NCBI GenBank assembly: GCA_026874595.1
Contig: CM049308.1
Location: 40,348,527 to 40,412,526, forward strand
Origin: Sipunculus nudus
Lineage: Eukaryota; Annelida; Sipuncula; Golfingiida; Sipunculidae
Reading direction: 5' to 3'
DNA: 64,000 nt
The notes beneath the pieces are model-generated. The model saw only the letters and a list, made by a program, of their open reading frames with translations. It was not told where the DNA came from and ran no database searches. Positions within the stretch are counted from its first letter, which is position 1, and the number at the start of each line of letters is the position of its first letter. The translations under genes were made by a program, and so were the position numbers. Shown here piece after piece: positions 1 through 14,389 of this stretch.

Positions 1-59
1 TAGTCTTTTAAAATGCAATATTAATAACTGTTATTGAAAGGCTATAGCAATAGTTTAAC

Positions 60-250
60 ATTCATGCTATGTACAGCGCTGTGTCATTACTGCAGAATTC
101 AGTATACCTACAGATCTGTTACATTACTGTAACATTCAGTATATGTACATTGCTGTGACATTACTGTTACATTCAGCATATGTACCCGACTGTAACATTT
201 ATATATGTACCGGACTGTAACATTCCTCTAACATTCAGTATATGTACAGG
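60..250. repeat. short degenerate tandem repeat
   Basis: A degenerate ~50-bp unit recurs about four times; each copy contains ACTGTAACATTCAGTATATG-like sequence followed by GTAC. Noncoding. Its right end runs into the dispersed modular repeat at 240-560. Confidence 0.6.
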
Positions 251-560
251 ACTTCCAGGGAGGTCCATGTAAAATCTCCTTGAAAACCTGAAATACGATC
301 TCTGTTACCGATACTCTCCCAGCTATGGGTCTCATAAGAACCCCCAGAATCATAAAAAATACAAAAGCTTCAGTATCTTAATAACTTCTGCTTTGATCAC
401 CATGATTCTTTGCATGAATATTGCTCATAGAGTTTTCCATCAGTTCCTGCAAACTGGTTGCGCCATCTGTATTTTTTTCTAATTTTACAATTTTTTCTCT
501 ATTTTTGATACCTTCAAAGAAGTTGTCATCTTTTAACAGGGCACAAATCGTAAGCAGATA
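240..560 (+). repeat. single module of the dispersed 'ggtccatg / AGGTCTCTGTTACCC' repeat
   Basis: Shares in order the landmarks of the modular repeat seen in full at 39,767-43,465: CCAGGGAGGTCCATG, AAATCTCCTTGAAAACCTGA, CTCTGTTACC, GCTATGGG, ATTGATCACCATGATTCTT-like, TTCCATCAGTTCCTGCA, GCGCCATCTGTAT and AACAGGGCACAAATCGTAA. It is one ~320-bp unit without the element termini, so a fragment. Noncoding. Confidence 0.75.
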
Positions 561-897
561 AGTCAAACCACTGCCGGGATATGAGTGATTTTAACCCAAG
601 GCAGACGAATAGATGGACGCTGTACAAAATTGGTAATGTGGTTGCCACCAGTTATATTGAATGATATTAAGCTATCCAAGGGCTACACTCGTGCAAACTG
701 TCAGCCAGATTGGTCAAATGAGTCCTAAGATATGTGGGTTAATGTGTGAAGACAAACACCCAGATAGACGCACTGCATAGAGTAAAGGTCAGAGGTCCAT
801 GCACAATGGTAAGGCACCAGTTCACAGTTGACCTGATAATGGGGTCAAGTTTCGGAAAAACCGGTCTAGTTGTCTCAGAGGAGATCTCCGAAAGCGC

Positions 898-927
898 CAG
901 CGGCGGAGGTGGTGGCGGCGGCGGAAC
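898..927. repeat. GGN trinucleotide run
   Basis: A GCGGCGGAGGTGGTGGCGGC-type run about 30 bp long. It is an isolated G-rich island in AT-rich sequence; on the minus strand it reads as a proline run. No flanking exon signals convince me that it is coding. Confidence 0.7.
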
Positions 928-1384
928 CTTGTCAAAAACATAGTATCCGCAAAACGGATACAATACTGACAGGCAGGCGAGAGAATCACGGGCATACAAT
1001 TTTATGAGCCAATTTATAGCCGAGGCCGCGGGTCAGCTACACTGAGATTTATAATGCTAATTATCAAATAGTGTCAAAAACTATGTTAATACTGTATTAA
1101 GGGTACTGAGAAAAAATTTCCGGGCCTCATCACGAATAAATTAACACGCATCGTATCCGCTGTATAGCCGACAGTCAACAGTATATGAATCACCAATTAA
1201 TCTTATGGCCTGTCACAATGAAAATAATAAAAAGAAATGAGATTCACCTTAATCATGTCGCGATCAGTACGCCAGACGTGAGAGGTAACCTGCCTAGATC
1301 AGGTATGTTGTCACAAAAATTAGTTTACTGCTTTATGTGTTTAGTCTGCTGGCGACATGTGACATGTGGAGAGTGGTTGCTTTT

Positions 1385-1445
1385 TGGGTATAGTGCACAG
1401 GACTTTTGACCGCAAGGTTTTTGGGTTCGTGTCCGTTCCAATCGC
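1385..1445 (+). repeat. possible tRNA-like SINE head
   Basis: TAGTGCACAGGAC resembles a pol III A box and, ~35 bp on, GGGTTCGTGTCC resembles a B box (GGTTCGANTCC) with one mismatch. No acceptor stem closes, so this is at best a tRNA-derived SINE remnant. Confidence 0.3.
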
Positions 1446-1475
1446 CGTCTGCGTTAAGACTCCTGGCCAAAGTCT

Positions 1476-1754
1476 TTACAACAAGCGTGCACTCTCTCGA
1501 TCCAGGAGTGAATGGTTACTGGTCATAGACGGCAGGCCAATGTAGAACGAATAACCTTCTAGCGCCTGATATCGCTTTATGGGTTGTATACTCCCCAGGG
1601 AATCGAGAAAAGCCACAAGAATGAACAGACCCGAAAGACCAGGAAGCCAAAGTGTAAAGTCGGTGAAGACTGACATCGTCAGGGATATTAGACTATAAAC
1701 CCCTACCTTTACCTTTATGTAATTGAACATATTATTGAACACTTTATAGGTCAT
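1476..1754 (-). CDS. unrecognised open frame, possible exon or relic
   Basis: Open for about 92 codons on the minus strand with one hydrophobic stretch around LWLPGLSGLFILVAFL. I do not recognise the product. It has no paralogue elsewhere in the window and I could not identify convincing splice sites or a flanking gene. It may be chance or a TE relic. Confidence 0.15.
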   Translation of the reverse strand: MTYKVFNNMFNYIKVKVGVYSLISLTMSVFTDFTLWLPGLSGLFILVAFLDSLGSIQPIKRYQALEGYSFYIGLPSMTSNHSLLDRESARLL

Positions 1755-2780
1755 AGAAAGCCGGCATGGCGTCTTACCAATGCGTTATGAAATTCAACAG
1801 CACTTACCCGTAGGAAGATTCACTTATTTGTTTAGATAAAGTCAGTTTCCAAAGATTTTAATTTTTAACTGTTAGTGAAATAGCAAATGTTTAGGAACAT
1901 GTCTGATTGAATATTTGAAGAAAACCGTGACACCCCCCACTTACAAAAAAGTCATGTGGGCCTGAAATAGCTATGTGGGATTCAATATTGCGATCATAAT
2001 ACAAAATGACGGCTTTAAGGTATTCCAAGTTGAAATGCACATTACTGGAGGAAAACCTCAAAGTATATATGAATCTTAATTGTATCTGAAAACTACCTTT
2101 GTTTCTTTATATGTAAATTTAATTCTTATCTTAATCTTAAAATTTGATTTACGTTCATCATAATTAAAATTATATTTGAGCAACCTCTGAGAGTTACGAG
2201 GTCATCGTATGTGAAAACAGACCAATCACCTTTCGGTCTTTTTAGCTATATACTTCTGCATTGAATACATTAAAAATGTTATTGTAGTTTATTGTTTGTT
2301 TATTGTGTTAATTGTGACATCTTTTAAATCATACATTTGAAACTATATAATATCTGGCCGACGAAGGTTTGTATTTTAAACCAAGATTTACAGTCTTTAA
2401 TAAACAGTAGTAATCCTTTTGGAAGGGCTGTAAAATACTGTATAAATTCGCTATATGTTATGGACTCATTATATTTGCATTGCTGTAATATTACTAACCA
2501 TGTGAAGCATAGGTATTGCTTTATTAATTTGTGTTCACTAGACTTCTGTTAAACGTTTTTGTTGATTCCTTATGATATATCCTGACAAATGTTGACAATG
2601 AAAAGAAGTAGAAGTGATAAGATTCTTTAATCAGCCAGTGTGTGTTTTATCTTTATATCATTTTATATTATACGTTATAAGGTCTGGGCAATAAGCCTAT
2701 AAGGTGTCAGGTGACAGGTACCTAGTGGTTTTCCTGTAACACTTGAAATGTCCACTAATGTCCACCTCATTCATTTTCAG

Positions 2781-2891
2781 AATTCCGAGCAAACAAATGA
2801 AGATATCAACAGCTGCGAGAAAATGAAGACCTCACCAGGTACACCTCAACACAACGTCCGACGGTCCCTGACGTTGGTCACTTTGTCGACG
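2781..2891 (+). CDS. gene A exon 0 (N-terminus, inferred)
   Basis: Follows the acceptor TTCATTTTCAG. The frame is open from 2781; the chosen start ATG at 2823 gives MKTSPGTPQHNVRRS then LTLVTLST, the start of TM1, which joins in phase 0 to MCSGFSITFPFPF of the next exon as in ZIFL proteins. An upstream exon could extend the N-terminus. The donor at 2892 is GTTCGT, weak; the nearby GTATAG donor would break the frame. Confidence 0.55.
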
Positions 2892-5800
2892 GTTCGTATA
2901 GCACATGTGACTCTATTATACTAATAAAAATCATCTCCAGACCATGTGTCTTAATATTCAAGCATTGGTTTCATTAAAATATATCTTTTACGGAGTGCCT
3001 GAACAGAGAAATAGATCATCAGACCATTTTGTATTAACTCCTGGTTCTTTTCTGATTATACCTAACCCAGTGCATAATGCCTGACATTCAGTAACAGCTT
3101 AACAGTAACAAATCATCGTTATATTACAAATACCTCCATCCTCTTTCTATAGACCTTGCCTATTGTGAAAATCACAAGGAACTATAGCTTAATAGAATAA
3201 ACGGGGTAAATATTATCTCTCTCTCTTTTTTTTGTTTGCACACGCATCTAGTACAGATATTATTTTGTGTACTTGTGTTTTGATGATCGGTTATGTTTAT
3301 TCTCAGCCTAAATATTGAAAATTTAAAATCCAGTAGGTTTTATTGTATCATTTGGTACCTTCATCCAAATTCAAACCTAGGAATGCACCTATCATTACAA
3401 CTATAATTTGTATTTATCACTGAATGTCTGACAGCGATGACTCTTAAAGTTTGCTACAATTCTTAGGCAGTCCTTTGTACTATACACTTTGATGTCTAAT
3501 AACACAATGAGGTGTATACATCTAAGAAACGGGGAGAGCATCGCTGAATGAATATATGCCCATGGTCCACGTAATTATATTGTCCCGTCCTAGCCGCATC
3601 ACCGGTGAGAGTGCTTAACTCACTGCTTATGGCACAATCAGTACACAGTACGACATGTTAACGTAAAAACCAGCATATCAGCAGCAATACATTAAAAAAA
3701 CATACATCATAATGACTTTCAACACATAATTAATCATAGGTACCAGTCATAATGGCCGCATCACCGGTGAGAGTGCTTAGCTCACTGCTTATGGCACAAT
3801 CAGTACACAGTACGACATGTAAATGTAAAAACCAGCATATCAGCAGCAATACATTAAAAAACATACATCATAATGACTTTCAACACATAATTAATCATAG
3901 GTACCAGTCATAATGGCCGCATCACCGGTGAGAGTGATCAGCTCTCTGCTTATGGCACAATCAGTACACAGTACGACATGTAAATGTAAAAACCAGCATA
4001 TCAGCAGCAATACATTAAAAAACATACATCATAATGACTTTCAACACATAATTAATCATAGGTACCAGTCATAATGGCCGCATCACCGGTGAGAGTGCTT
4101 AGCTCACTGCTTATGGCACAATCAGTACACAGTACGACATGTTAATGTAAAAACCAGCATATCAGCAGCAATACATTAAAAAACATACATCATAATGACT
4201 TTCAACACATAATTAATCATAGGTACCAGTCATAATGGCCGCATCACCGGTGAGAGTGCTTAGCTCACTGCTTATGGCACAATCAGTACACAGTACGACA
4301 TGTAAATGTAAAAACCAGCATTTCAGCAGCAATACATTAAAAAAAATACATCATAATGACTTTCAACACATAATTAATCATAGGTACCAGTCATAATGGC
4401 CGCATCACCGGTGAGAGTGCTTAGCTCACTGCTTATGGCACAATCAGTACACGGTACGACATGTAAATGTAAAAACCAGCATATCAGCAGCAATACATTA
4501 AAAGACATACATCATAATGACTTTCAACACATATACTTAATCATAGGTACCAGTCATAATCGCCGCATCACCGGTGAGAGTGCTTAGCTCACTGCTTATG
4601 GCACAATCAGTACACAGTACGACATGTTAATGTAAAAACCAGCATATCAGCAGCAATACATTAAAACATACATCATAATGACTTTCAACACATATTTAAT
4701 CATAGGTAACAGTCATAATGGGCGCATCACCGGTGAGAGAGCTCAGCTCACTGCTTATGGCACAATCAGTACACAGTACGACATGTTAATGTAAAAACCA
4801 GCATATCAGCAGCAATACATTAAAACATACATCATAATGACTTTCAACACATATTTAATCATAGGTACCAGTCATAATGGGCACATCACCGGTGAGAGAG
4901 CTCAGCTCACTGCTTATGGCACAATCAGTACACGGTACGACATGTAAATGTAAAAACCAGCATATCAGCAGCAATACATTAAAGGACATACATCATAATG
5001 ACTTACAACACATATACTTAATCATAGGTACCAGTCATAATCGCCGCATCACCGGTGAGAGTGCTTAGCTCACTGCTTATGGCACAATCAGTACACAGTA
5101 CGACATGTTAATGTAAAAACCAGCATATCAGCAGCAATACATTAAAACATACATCATAATGACTTTCAACACATATTTAATCATAGGTACCAGTCATAAT
5201 GGGCGCATCACCGGTGAGAGAGCTCAGCTCACTGCTTATGGCACAATCAGTACACAGTACGACATGTTAATGTAAAAACCAGCATATCAGCAGCAATACA
5301 TTAAAAAACATACATCATAATGACTTTCAACACATAATTAATCATAGGTACCAGTCATAATGGCCGCATCACCGGTGAGAGTGCTTAGCTCACTGCTTAT
5401 GGCACAATCAGTACACAGTACGACATGTAAATGTAAAAACCAGCATATCAGCAGCAATACATTAATAAACATACATCATAATGACTTTTAACACATAATT
5501 AATCATAGGTACCAGTCATAATGGCCGCATCACCGGTGAGAGTGCTTAGCTTACTGCTTATGGCACAATCAGTACACAGTACGACATGTTAATGTAAAAA
5601 CCAGCATATCAGCAGCAATACATTAAAACATACATCATAATGACTTTCAACACATATTTAATCATAGGTACCAGTCATAATGGGCGCATCACCGGTGAGA
5701 GAGCTCAGCTCACTGCTTATGGCACAATCAGTACACAGTACGACATGTTAATGTAAAAACCAGCATATCAGCAGCAATACATTAAAAAACATATATCATA

Positions 5801-8800
5801 ATGACTTTCAACACATAATTAATCATAGGTACCAGTCATAATGGCCGCATCACCGGTGAGAGTGCTTAGCTCACTGCTTATGGCACAATCAGTACACAGT
5901 ACGACATGTAAATGTAAAAACCAGCATATCAGCAGCAATACATTAATAAACATACATCATAATGACTTTCAACACATAATTAATCATAGGTACCAGTCAT
6001 AATGGCCGCATCACCGGTGAGAGTGCTTAACTCACTGCTTATGGCACAATCAGTACACAGTACGACATGTTAACGTAAAAACCAGCATATCAGCAGCAAT
6101 ACATTAAAAAAACATACATCATAATGACTTTCAACACATAATTAATCATAGGTACCAGTCATAATGGCCGCATCACCGGTGAGAGTGCTTAGCTCACTGC
6201 TTATGGCACAATCAGTACACTGTACGACATGTAAATGTAAAAACCAGCATATCAGCAGCAATACATTAAAAAACATACATCATAATGACTTTCAACACAT
6301 AATTAATCATAGGTACCAGTCATAATGGCCGCATCACCGGTGAGAGTGCTTAGCTCACTGCTTATGGCACAATCAGTACACAGTGCGACATGTTAATGTA
6401 AAAACCAGCATATCAGCAGCAATACATTAAAAAACATACATCATAATGACTTTCAACACATAATGAATCATAGGTACCAGTCATAATGGCCGCATCACCG
6501 GTGAGAGTGCTTAACTCACTGCTTATGGCACAATCAGTACACAGTACGACATGTTAACGTAAAAACCAGCATATCAGCAGCAATACATTAAAAAAACATA
6601 CATCATAATGACTTTCAACACATAATTAATCATAGGTACCAGTCATAATGGCCGCATCACCGGTGAGAGTGCTTAGCTCACTGCTTATGGCACAATCAGT
6701 ACACTGTACGACATGTAAATGTAAAAACCAGCATATCAGCAGCAATACATTAAAAAACATACATCATAATGACTTTCAACACATAATTAATCATAGGTAC
6801 CAGTCATAATGGCCGCATCACCGGTGAGAGTGCTCAGCTCACTGCTTATGGCACAATCAGTACACAGTACGACATGTTAATGTAAAAACCAGCATATCAG
6901 CAGCAATACATTAAAAAACATACATCATAATGACTTTCAACACATAATTAATCATAGGTACCAGTCATAATGGCCGCATCACCGGTGAGAGTGCTTAGCT
7001 CACTGCTTATGGCACAATCAACACACAGTACGACATGTTAATGTAAAAACCAGCATATCAGCAGGAATACATTAAAAAACATACATCATAATGACTTTCA
7101 ACACATAATTAATCATAGGTACCAGTCATAATGGCCGCATCACCGGTGAGAGTGCTTAGCTCACTGCTTATGGCACAATCAGTACACAGTACGACATGTT
7201 AATGTAAAAACCAGCATATCAGCAGCAATACATTAAAAAACATACATCATAATGACTTTCAACACATAGTAAATCATAGGTACCAGTCATAATGGCCGCA
7301 TCACCGGTGAGAGTGCTCAGCTCACTGCTTATGGCACAATCAGTACAGAGTACGACATGTAAATGTAAAAACCAGCATATCAGCAGCAATACATTAAAAA
7401 ACATACATCATAATGACTTTCAACACATAATTAAACATAGGTACCAGTCATAATGGCCGCATCACCGGTGAGAGTGCTTAGCTCACTGGTTATGGCACAA
7501 TCAGTACACGGTACGACATGTAAATGTAAAAACCAGCATATCAGCAGCAATACAGTAAAAAACATACATCATAATGACTTACAACACATATACTTAATCA
7601 TAGGTACCAGTCATAATCGCCGCATCACCGGTGAGAGTGCTTAGCTCACTGCTTATGGCACAATCAGTACACAGTACGACATGTTAATGTAAAAACCAGC
7701 ATATCAGCAGCAATACATTAAAACATACATCATAATGACTTTCAACACATAATTAATCATAGGTACCAGTCATAATGGGCGCATCACCGGTGAGAGAGCT
7801 CAGCTCACTGCTTATGGCACAATCAGTACACAGTACGACATGTTAATGTAAAAACCAGCATATCAGCAGCAAAACATTAAAAAACATACATCATAATGAC
7901 TTTCAACACATAATTAATCATAGGTACCAGTCATAATGGCCGCATCACCGGTGAGAGTGCTTAGCTCACTGCTTATGGCACAATCAGTACACAGTACGAC
8001 ATGTAAATGTAAAAACCAGCATATCAGCAGCAATACATTAATAAACATACATCATAATGACTTTCAACACATAATTAATCATAGGTACCAGTCATTATTG
8101 CCGCATCACCGGTGAGAGTGCTTAACTCACTGCTTATGGCACAATCAGTACACAGTACGACATGTTAACGTAAAAACCAGCATATCAGCAGCAATACATT
8201 AAAAAAACATACATCATATAACTTTCAACACATAATTAATCATAGGTACCAGTCATAATCGCCGCATCACCGGTGAGAGTGCTTAGCTCACTGCTTATGG
8301 CACAATCAGTACACAGTACGACATGTAAATGTAAAAACCAGCATATCAGCAGCAATACATTAAAAAACATACATCATAATGACTTTCAACACATAATTAA
8401 TCATAGGTACCAGTCATAATGGCCGCATCACCGGTGAGAGTGCTCAGCTCTCTGCTTATGGCACAATCAGTACACAGTACGACATGTAAATGTAAAAACC
8501 AGCATATCAACAGCAATACATTAAAAAACATACATCATAATGACTTTCAACACATAATTAATCATAGGTACCAGTCATAATGGCCGCATCACCGGTGAGA
8601 GTGCTTAGCTCACTGCTTATGGCACAATCAGTACACAGTACGACATGTTAATGTAAAAACCAGCATATCAGCAGCAATACATTAAAAAAAACATACATCA
8701 TAATGACTTTTAACACATAATTAATCATAGGTACCAGTCATAATGGCCGCATCACCGGTGAGAGTGCTTAGCTCACTGCTTATGGCACAATCAGTACACA

Positions 8801-11800
8801 GTACGACATGTAAATGTAAAAACCAGCATTTCAGCAGCAATACATTAAAAAAAATACATCATAATGACTTTCAACACATAATTAATCATAGGTACCAGTC
8901 ATAATGGCCGCATCACCGGTGAGAGTGCTTAGCTCACTGCTTATGGCACAATCAGTACACAGTACGACATGTAAATGTAAAAACCAGCATATCAGCAGCA
9001 ATACATTAATAAACAAACATCATAATGACTTTCAACACATAATTAATCATAGGTACCAGTCATAATGGCCGCATCACCGGTGAGAGTGCTTAACTCACTG
9101 CTTATGGCACAATCAGTACACAGTACGACATGTTAACGTAAAAACCAGCATATCAGCAGCAATACATTAAAAAAACATACATCATAATGACTTTCAACAC
9201 ATAATTAATCATAGGTACCAGTCATAATGGCCGCATCACCGGTGAGAGTGCTTAGCTCACTGCTTATGGCACAATCAGTACACTGTACGACATGTAAATG
9301 TAAAAACCAGCATATCAGGAGCAATACATTAAAAAACATACATCATAATGACTTTCAACACATAATTAATCATAGGTACCAGTCATAATGGTCGCATCAC
9401 CGGTGAGAGTGCTTAGCTCACTGCTTATGGCACAATCAGTACACAGTGCGACATGTTAATGTAAAAACCAGCATATCAGCAGCAGTACATTAAAAAACAT
9501 ACATCATAATGACTTTCAACACATAATTAATCAAAGGTACCAGTCATAATGGCCGCATCACCGGTGAGAGTGCTTAACTCACTGCTTATGGCACAATCAG
9601 TACACAGTACGACATGTTAACGTAAAAACCAGCATATCAGCAGCAATACATTAAAAAAACATACATCATAATGACTTTCAACACATAATTAATCATAGGT
9701 ACCAGTCATAATGGCCGCATCACCGGTGAGAGTGCTTAGCTCACTGCTTATGGCACAATCAGTACACTGTACGACATGTAAATGTAAAAACCAGCATATC
9801 AGCAGCAATACATTAAAAAACATACATCATAATGACTTTCAACACATAATTAATCATAGGTACCAGTCATAATGGCCGCATCACCGGTGAGAGTGCTTAG
9901 CTCACTGCTTATGGCACAATCAGTACACAGTGCGACATGTTAATGTAAAAACCAGCATATCAGCAGCAATACATTAAAAAACATACATCATAATGACTTT
10001 CAACATATAATTAATCATAGGTACCAGTCATAATGGCCGCATCACCGGTGAGAGTGCTCAGCTCACTGCTTATGGCACAATCAGTACACAGTACGACATG
10101 TTAATGTAAAAACCAGCATATCAGCAGCAATACATTAAAAAACATACATCATAATGACTTTCAACACATAATTAATCATAGGTACCAGTCATAATGGCCG
10201 CATCACCGGTGAGAGTGCTTAGCTCACTGCTTATGGCACAATCAACACACAGTACGACATGTTAATGTAAAAACCAGCATATCAGCAGGAATACATTAAA
10301 AAACATACATCATAATGACTTTCAACACATAATTAATCATAGGTACCAGTCATAATGGCCGCATCACCGGTGAGAGTGCTTAGCTCACTGCTTATGGCAC
10401 AATCAGTACACAGTACGACATGTTAATGTAAAAACCAGCATATCAGCAGCAATACATTAAAAAACATACATCATAATGACTTTCAACACATAGTAAATCA
10501 TAGGTACCAGTCATAATGGCCGCATCACCGGTGAGAGTGCTCAGCTCACTGCTTATGGCACAATCAGTACAGAGTACGACATGTAAATGTAAAAACCAGC
10601 ATATCAGCAGCAATACATTAAAAAACATACATCATAATGACTTTCAACACATAATTAAACATAGGTACCAGTCATAATGGCCGCATCACCGGTGAGAGTG
10701 CTTAGCTCACTGGTTATGGCACAATCAGTACACGGTACGACATGTAAATGTAAAAACCAGCATATCAGCAGCAATACAGTAAAAAACATACATCATAATG
10801 ACTTACAACACATATACTTAATCATAGGTACCAGTCATAATCGCCGCATCACCGGTGAGAGTGCTTAGCTCACTGCTTATGGCACAATCAGTACACAGTA
10901 CGACATGTTAATGTAAAAACCAGCATATCAGCAGCAATACATTAAAACATACATCATAATGACTTTCAACACATAATTAATCATAGGTACCAGTCATAAT
11001 GGGCGCATCACCGGTGAGAGAGCTCAGCTCACTGCTTATGGCACAATCAGTACACAGTACGACATGTTAATGTAAAAACCAGCATATCAGCAGCAAAACA
11101 TTAAAAAACATACATCATAATGACTTTCAACACATAATTAATCATAGGTACCAGTCATAATGGCCGCATCACCGGTGAGAGTGCTTAGCTCACTGCTTAT
11201 GGCACAATCAGTACACAGTACGACATGTAAATGTAAAAACCAGCATATCAGCAGCAATACATTAATAAACATACATCATAATGACTTTCAACACATAATT
11301 AATCATAGGTACCAGTCATTATTGCCGCATCACCGGTGAGAGTGCTTAACTCACTGCTTATGGCACAATCAGTACACAGTACGACATGTTAACGTAAAAA
11401 CCAGCATATCAGCAGCAATACATTAAAAAAACATACATCATAATGACTTTCAACACATAATTAATCATAGGTACCAGTCATAATGGCCGCATCACCGGTG
11501 AGAGTGCTTAGCTCACTGCTTATGGCACAATCAGTACACAGTACGACATGTTAATGTAAAAACCAGCATATCAGCAGCAATACATTAAAACATACATCAT
11601 AATGACTTTCAACACATATTTAATCATAGGTACCAGTCATAATGGGCGCATCACCGGTGAGAGAGCTCAGCTCACTGCTTATGGCACAATCAGTACACGG
11701 TACGACATGTAAATGTAAAAACCAGCATATCAGCAGCAATACATTAAAAGACATACATCATAATGACTTACAACACATATACTTAATCATAGGTACCAGT

Positions 11801-14389
11801 CATAATCGCCGCATCACCGGTGAGAGTGCTTAGCTCACTGCTTATGGCACAATCAGTACACAGTACGACATGTTAATGTAAAAACCAGCATATCCCAGCA
11901 ATACATTAAAACATACATCATAATGACTTTCAACACATATTTAATCATAGGTACCAGTCATAATGGGCGCATCACCGGTGAGAGAGCTTAGCTCACTGCT
12001 TATGGCACAATCAGTACACAGTACGACATGTTAATGTAAAAACCAGCATATCAGCAGCAATACATTAAAAAACATACATCATAATGACTTTCAACACATA
12101 ATTAATCATAGGTACCAGTCATAATGGCCGCATCACCGGTGAGAGTGCTTAGCTCACTGCTTATGGCACAATCAGTACACAGTACGACATGTAAATGTAA
12201 AAACCAGCATATCAGCAGCAATACATTAATAAACGTACATCATAATGACTTTTAACACATAATTAATCATAGGTACCAGTCATAATGGCCGCATCACCGG
12301 TGAGAGTGCTTAGCTCACTGCTTATGGCACAATCAGTACACAGTACGACATGTTAATGTAAAAACCAGCATATCAGCAGCAATACATTAAAACATACATC
12401 ATAATGACTTTCAACACATATTTAATCATAGGTACCAGTCATAATGGGCGCATCACCGGTGAGAGAGCTCAGCTCACTGCTTATGGCACAATCAGTACAC
12501 AGTACGACATGTTAATGTAAAAACCAGCATATCAGCAGCAATACATTAAAAAACATATATCATAATGACTTTCAACACATAATTAATCATAGGTACCAGT
12601 CATAATGGCCGCATCACCGGTGAGAGTGCTTAGCTCACTGCTTATGGCACAATCAGTACACAGTACGACATGTAAATGTAAAAACCAGCATATCAGCAGC
12701 AATACATTAATAAACATACATCATAATGACTTTCAACACATAATTAATCATAGGTACCAGTCATAATGGCCGCATCACCGGTGAGAGTGCTTAACTCACT
12801 GCTTATGGCACAATCAGTACACAGTACGACATGTTAACGTAAAAACCAGCATATCAGCAGCAATACATTAAAAAAACATACATCATAATGACTTTTAACA
12901 CATAATTAATCATAGGTACCAGTCATAATGGCCACATCACCGGTGAGAGTGCTTAGCTCACTGCTTATGGCACAATCAGTACACTGTACGACATGTAAAT
13001 GTAAAAACCAGCATATCAGCAGCAATACATTAAAAAACATACATCATAATGACTTTCAACACATAATTAATCATAGGTACCAGTCATAATGGCCGCATCA
13101 CCGGTGAGAGTGCTTAGCTCACTGCTTATGGCACAATCAGTACACAGTGCGACATGTTAATGTAAAAACCAGCATATCAGCAGCAATACATTAAAAAACA
13201 TACATCATAATGACTTTCAACACATAATTAATCATAGGTACCAGTCATAATGGCCGCATCACCGGTGAGAGTGCTCAGCTCACTGCTTATGGCACAATCA
13301 GTACACAGTACGACATGTTAATGTAAAAACCAGCATATCAGCTGCAATACATTAAAAAACATACATCATAATGACTTTCAACACATAATTAATCATAGGT
13401 ACCAGTCATAATGGCCGCATCACCGGTGAGAGTGCTTAGCTCACTGCTTATGGCACAATCAGTACACAGTACGACATGTAAATGTAAAAACCAGCATATC
13501 AGCAGCAATACATTTAAAATATTTTTCACAATGACTTTCAACACATAATTTATCATATGTACCAGTCATAATGGCCGCATCACCGGTAAGACTGCGTAGG
13601 TCACAACTATTAGCACAATCAGTACAGACGGTGCGGTATGTAGTTGTATATCCCAGTATATCAGCAGCAATACATTTAAAATATTTTTCACAATGACTTT
13701 CAACACATTATAAATCATATCTACCCAGCGGTCCAGCTAAGGGTAACAAGGAAAATTTAAATTGATAGGAAAACAAATAGTTTCATGCCATCAAGTAAGA
13801 TGTCAATACTGTAAGCAATCATCATAACTGCAATTAAGCTCCTCACGCACTGCAGTCGTCCAATACATTGTTTCGTGCAACCGCTGCTTTCCAAGGAAAG
13901 TCTCTCGCTCGCTAGTCATAAAACACCCGTTCTGGCATAGGTCTTAGAATAAGACCAATGAGAGCTTGTGTCATTGTTCCAAAGTACCTGAGCATAAAGC
14001 AGATAGTCACATATCAAGCGTAAAAACGCATTTATTTTATTTCAAGTTCCATGAAACTGTGTTTTCGGTTGACTCTCACTCTACACATGTACATGTAAAA
14101 ATATGCAGCGTTCAGCAATGAAAAAAAAATCTTCCACTGGTTCTCATACCAGACCTCCGCCCAGGCAGATTGTTACCCTATTCACTACAGTCTGTTTCAC
14201 GGGATGCGACCCAATCATCAGGTGAATGTTGTTAGAATCTAACAACATTCACCTGATGATAGGGTCGCATCCCGTGAAACAGACTGTAGTGAATTTACAG
14301 TGTTGTTTTTCTCCAGAGTTATACCGCTCTGGCCTAGTCTGTAGGCCATAGAGCACTTTACATAGGAGGGTAACACTACTTTCTATCTA

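Larger units (their letters stand above)
560..2780. other. 5' region of gene A, mostly unexplained
   Basis: I find no convincing gene. It holds a GGN-rich run (about 898-927), a possible tRNA-like B box near 1,428 (GGTTCGTGTCC), and an open minus-strand frame at 1,476-1,754 of unknown meaning. A promoter or 5' UTR exon for gene A may lie here, because the first coding exon is preceded by a good splice acceptor, but I cannot place it. Confidence 0.4.

Noticed and set aside
739-999. 86-codon minus-strand frame with a proline run
   Set aside because: The run is produced by a GGN repeat; nothing else in the frame is recognisable.
2892-2900. Alternative donor GTATAG downstream of GTTCGT in exon 0
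   Set aside because: It has a better consensus but shifts the phase so that exon 1 cannot be read in the MFS frame.
4396-11833. Repeated 61-63-codon open frames in the satellite on both strands
   Set aside because: They are read-through of 161-bp monomers; most neighbouring monomers have stops in the same frame and the start/stop positions simply follow the repeat.
3590-13722. CRISPR-like array
   Set aside because: Monomers are contiguous ~161-bp units with no alternation of short repeats and unique spacers, in a eukaryotic intron.
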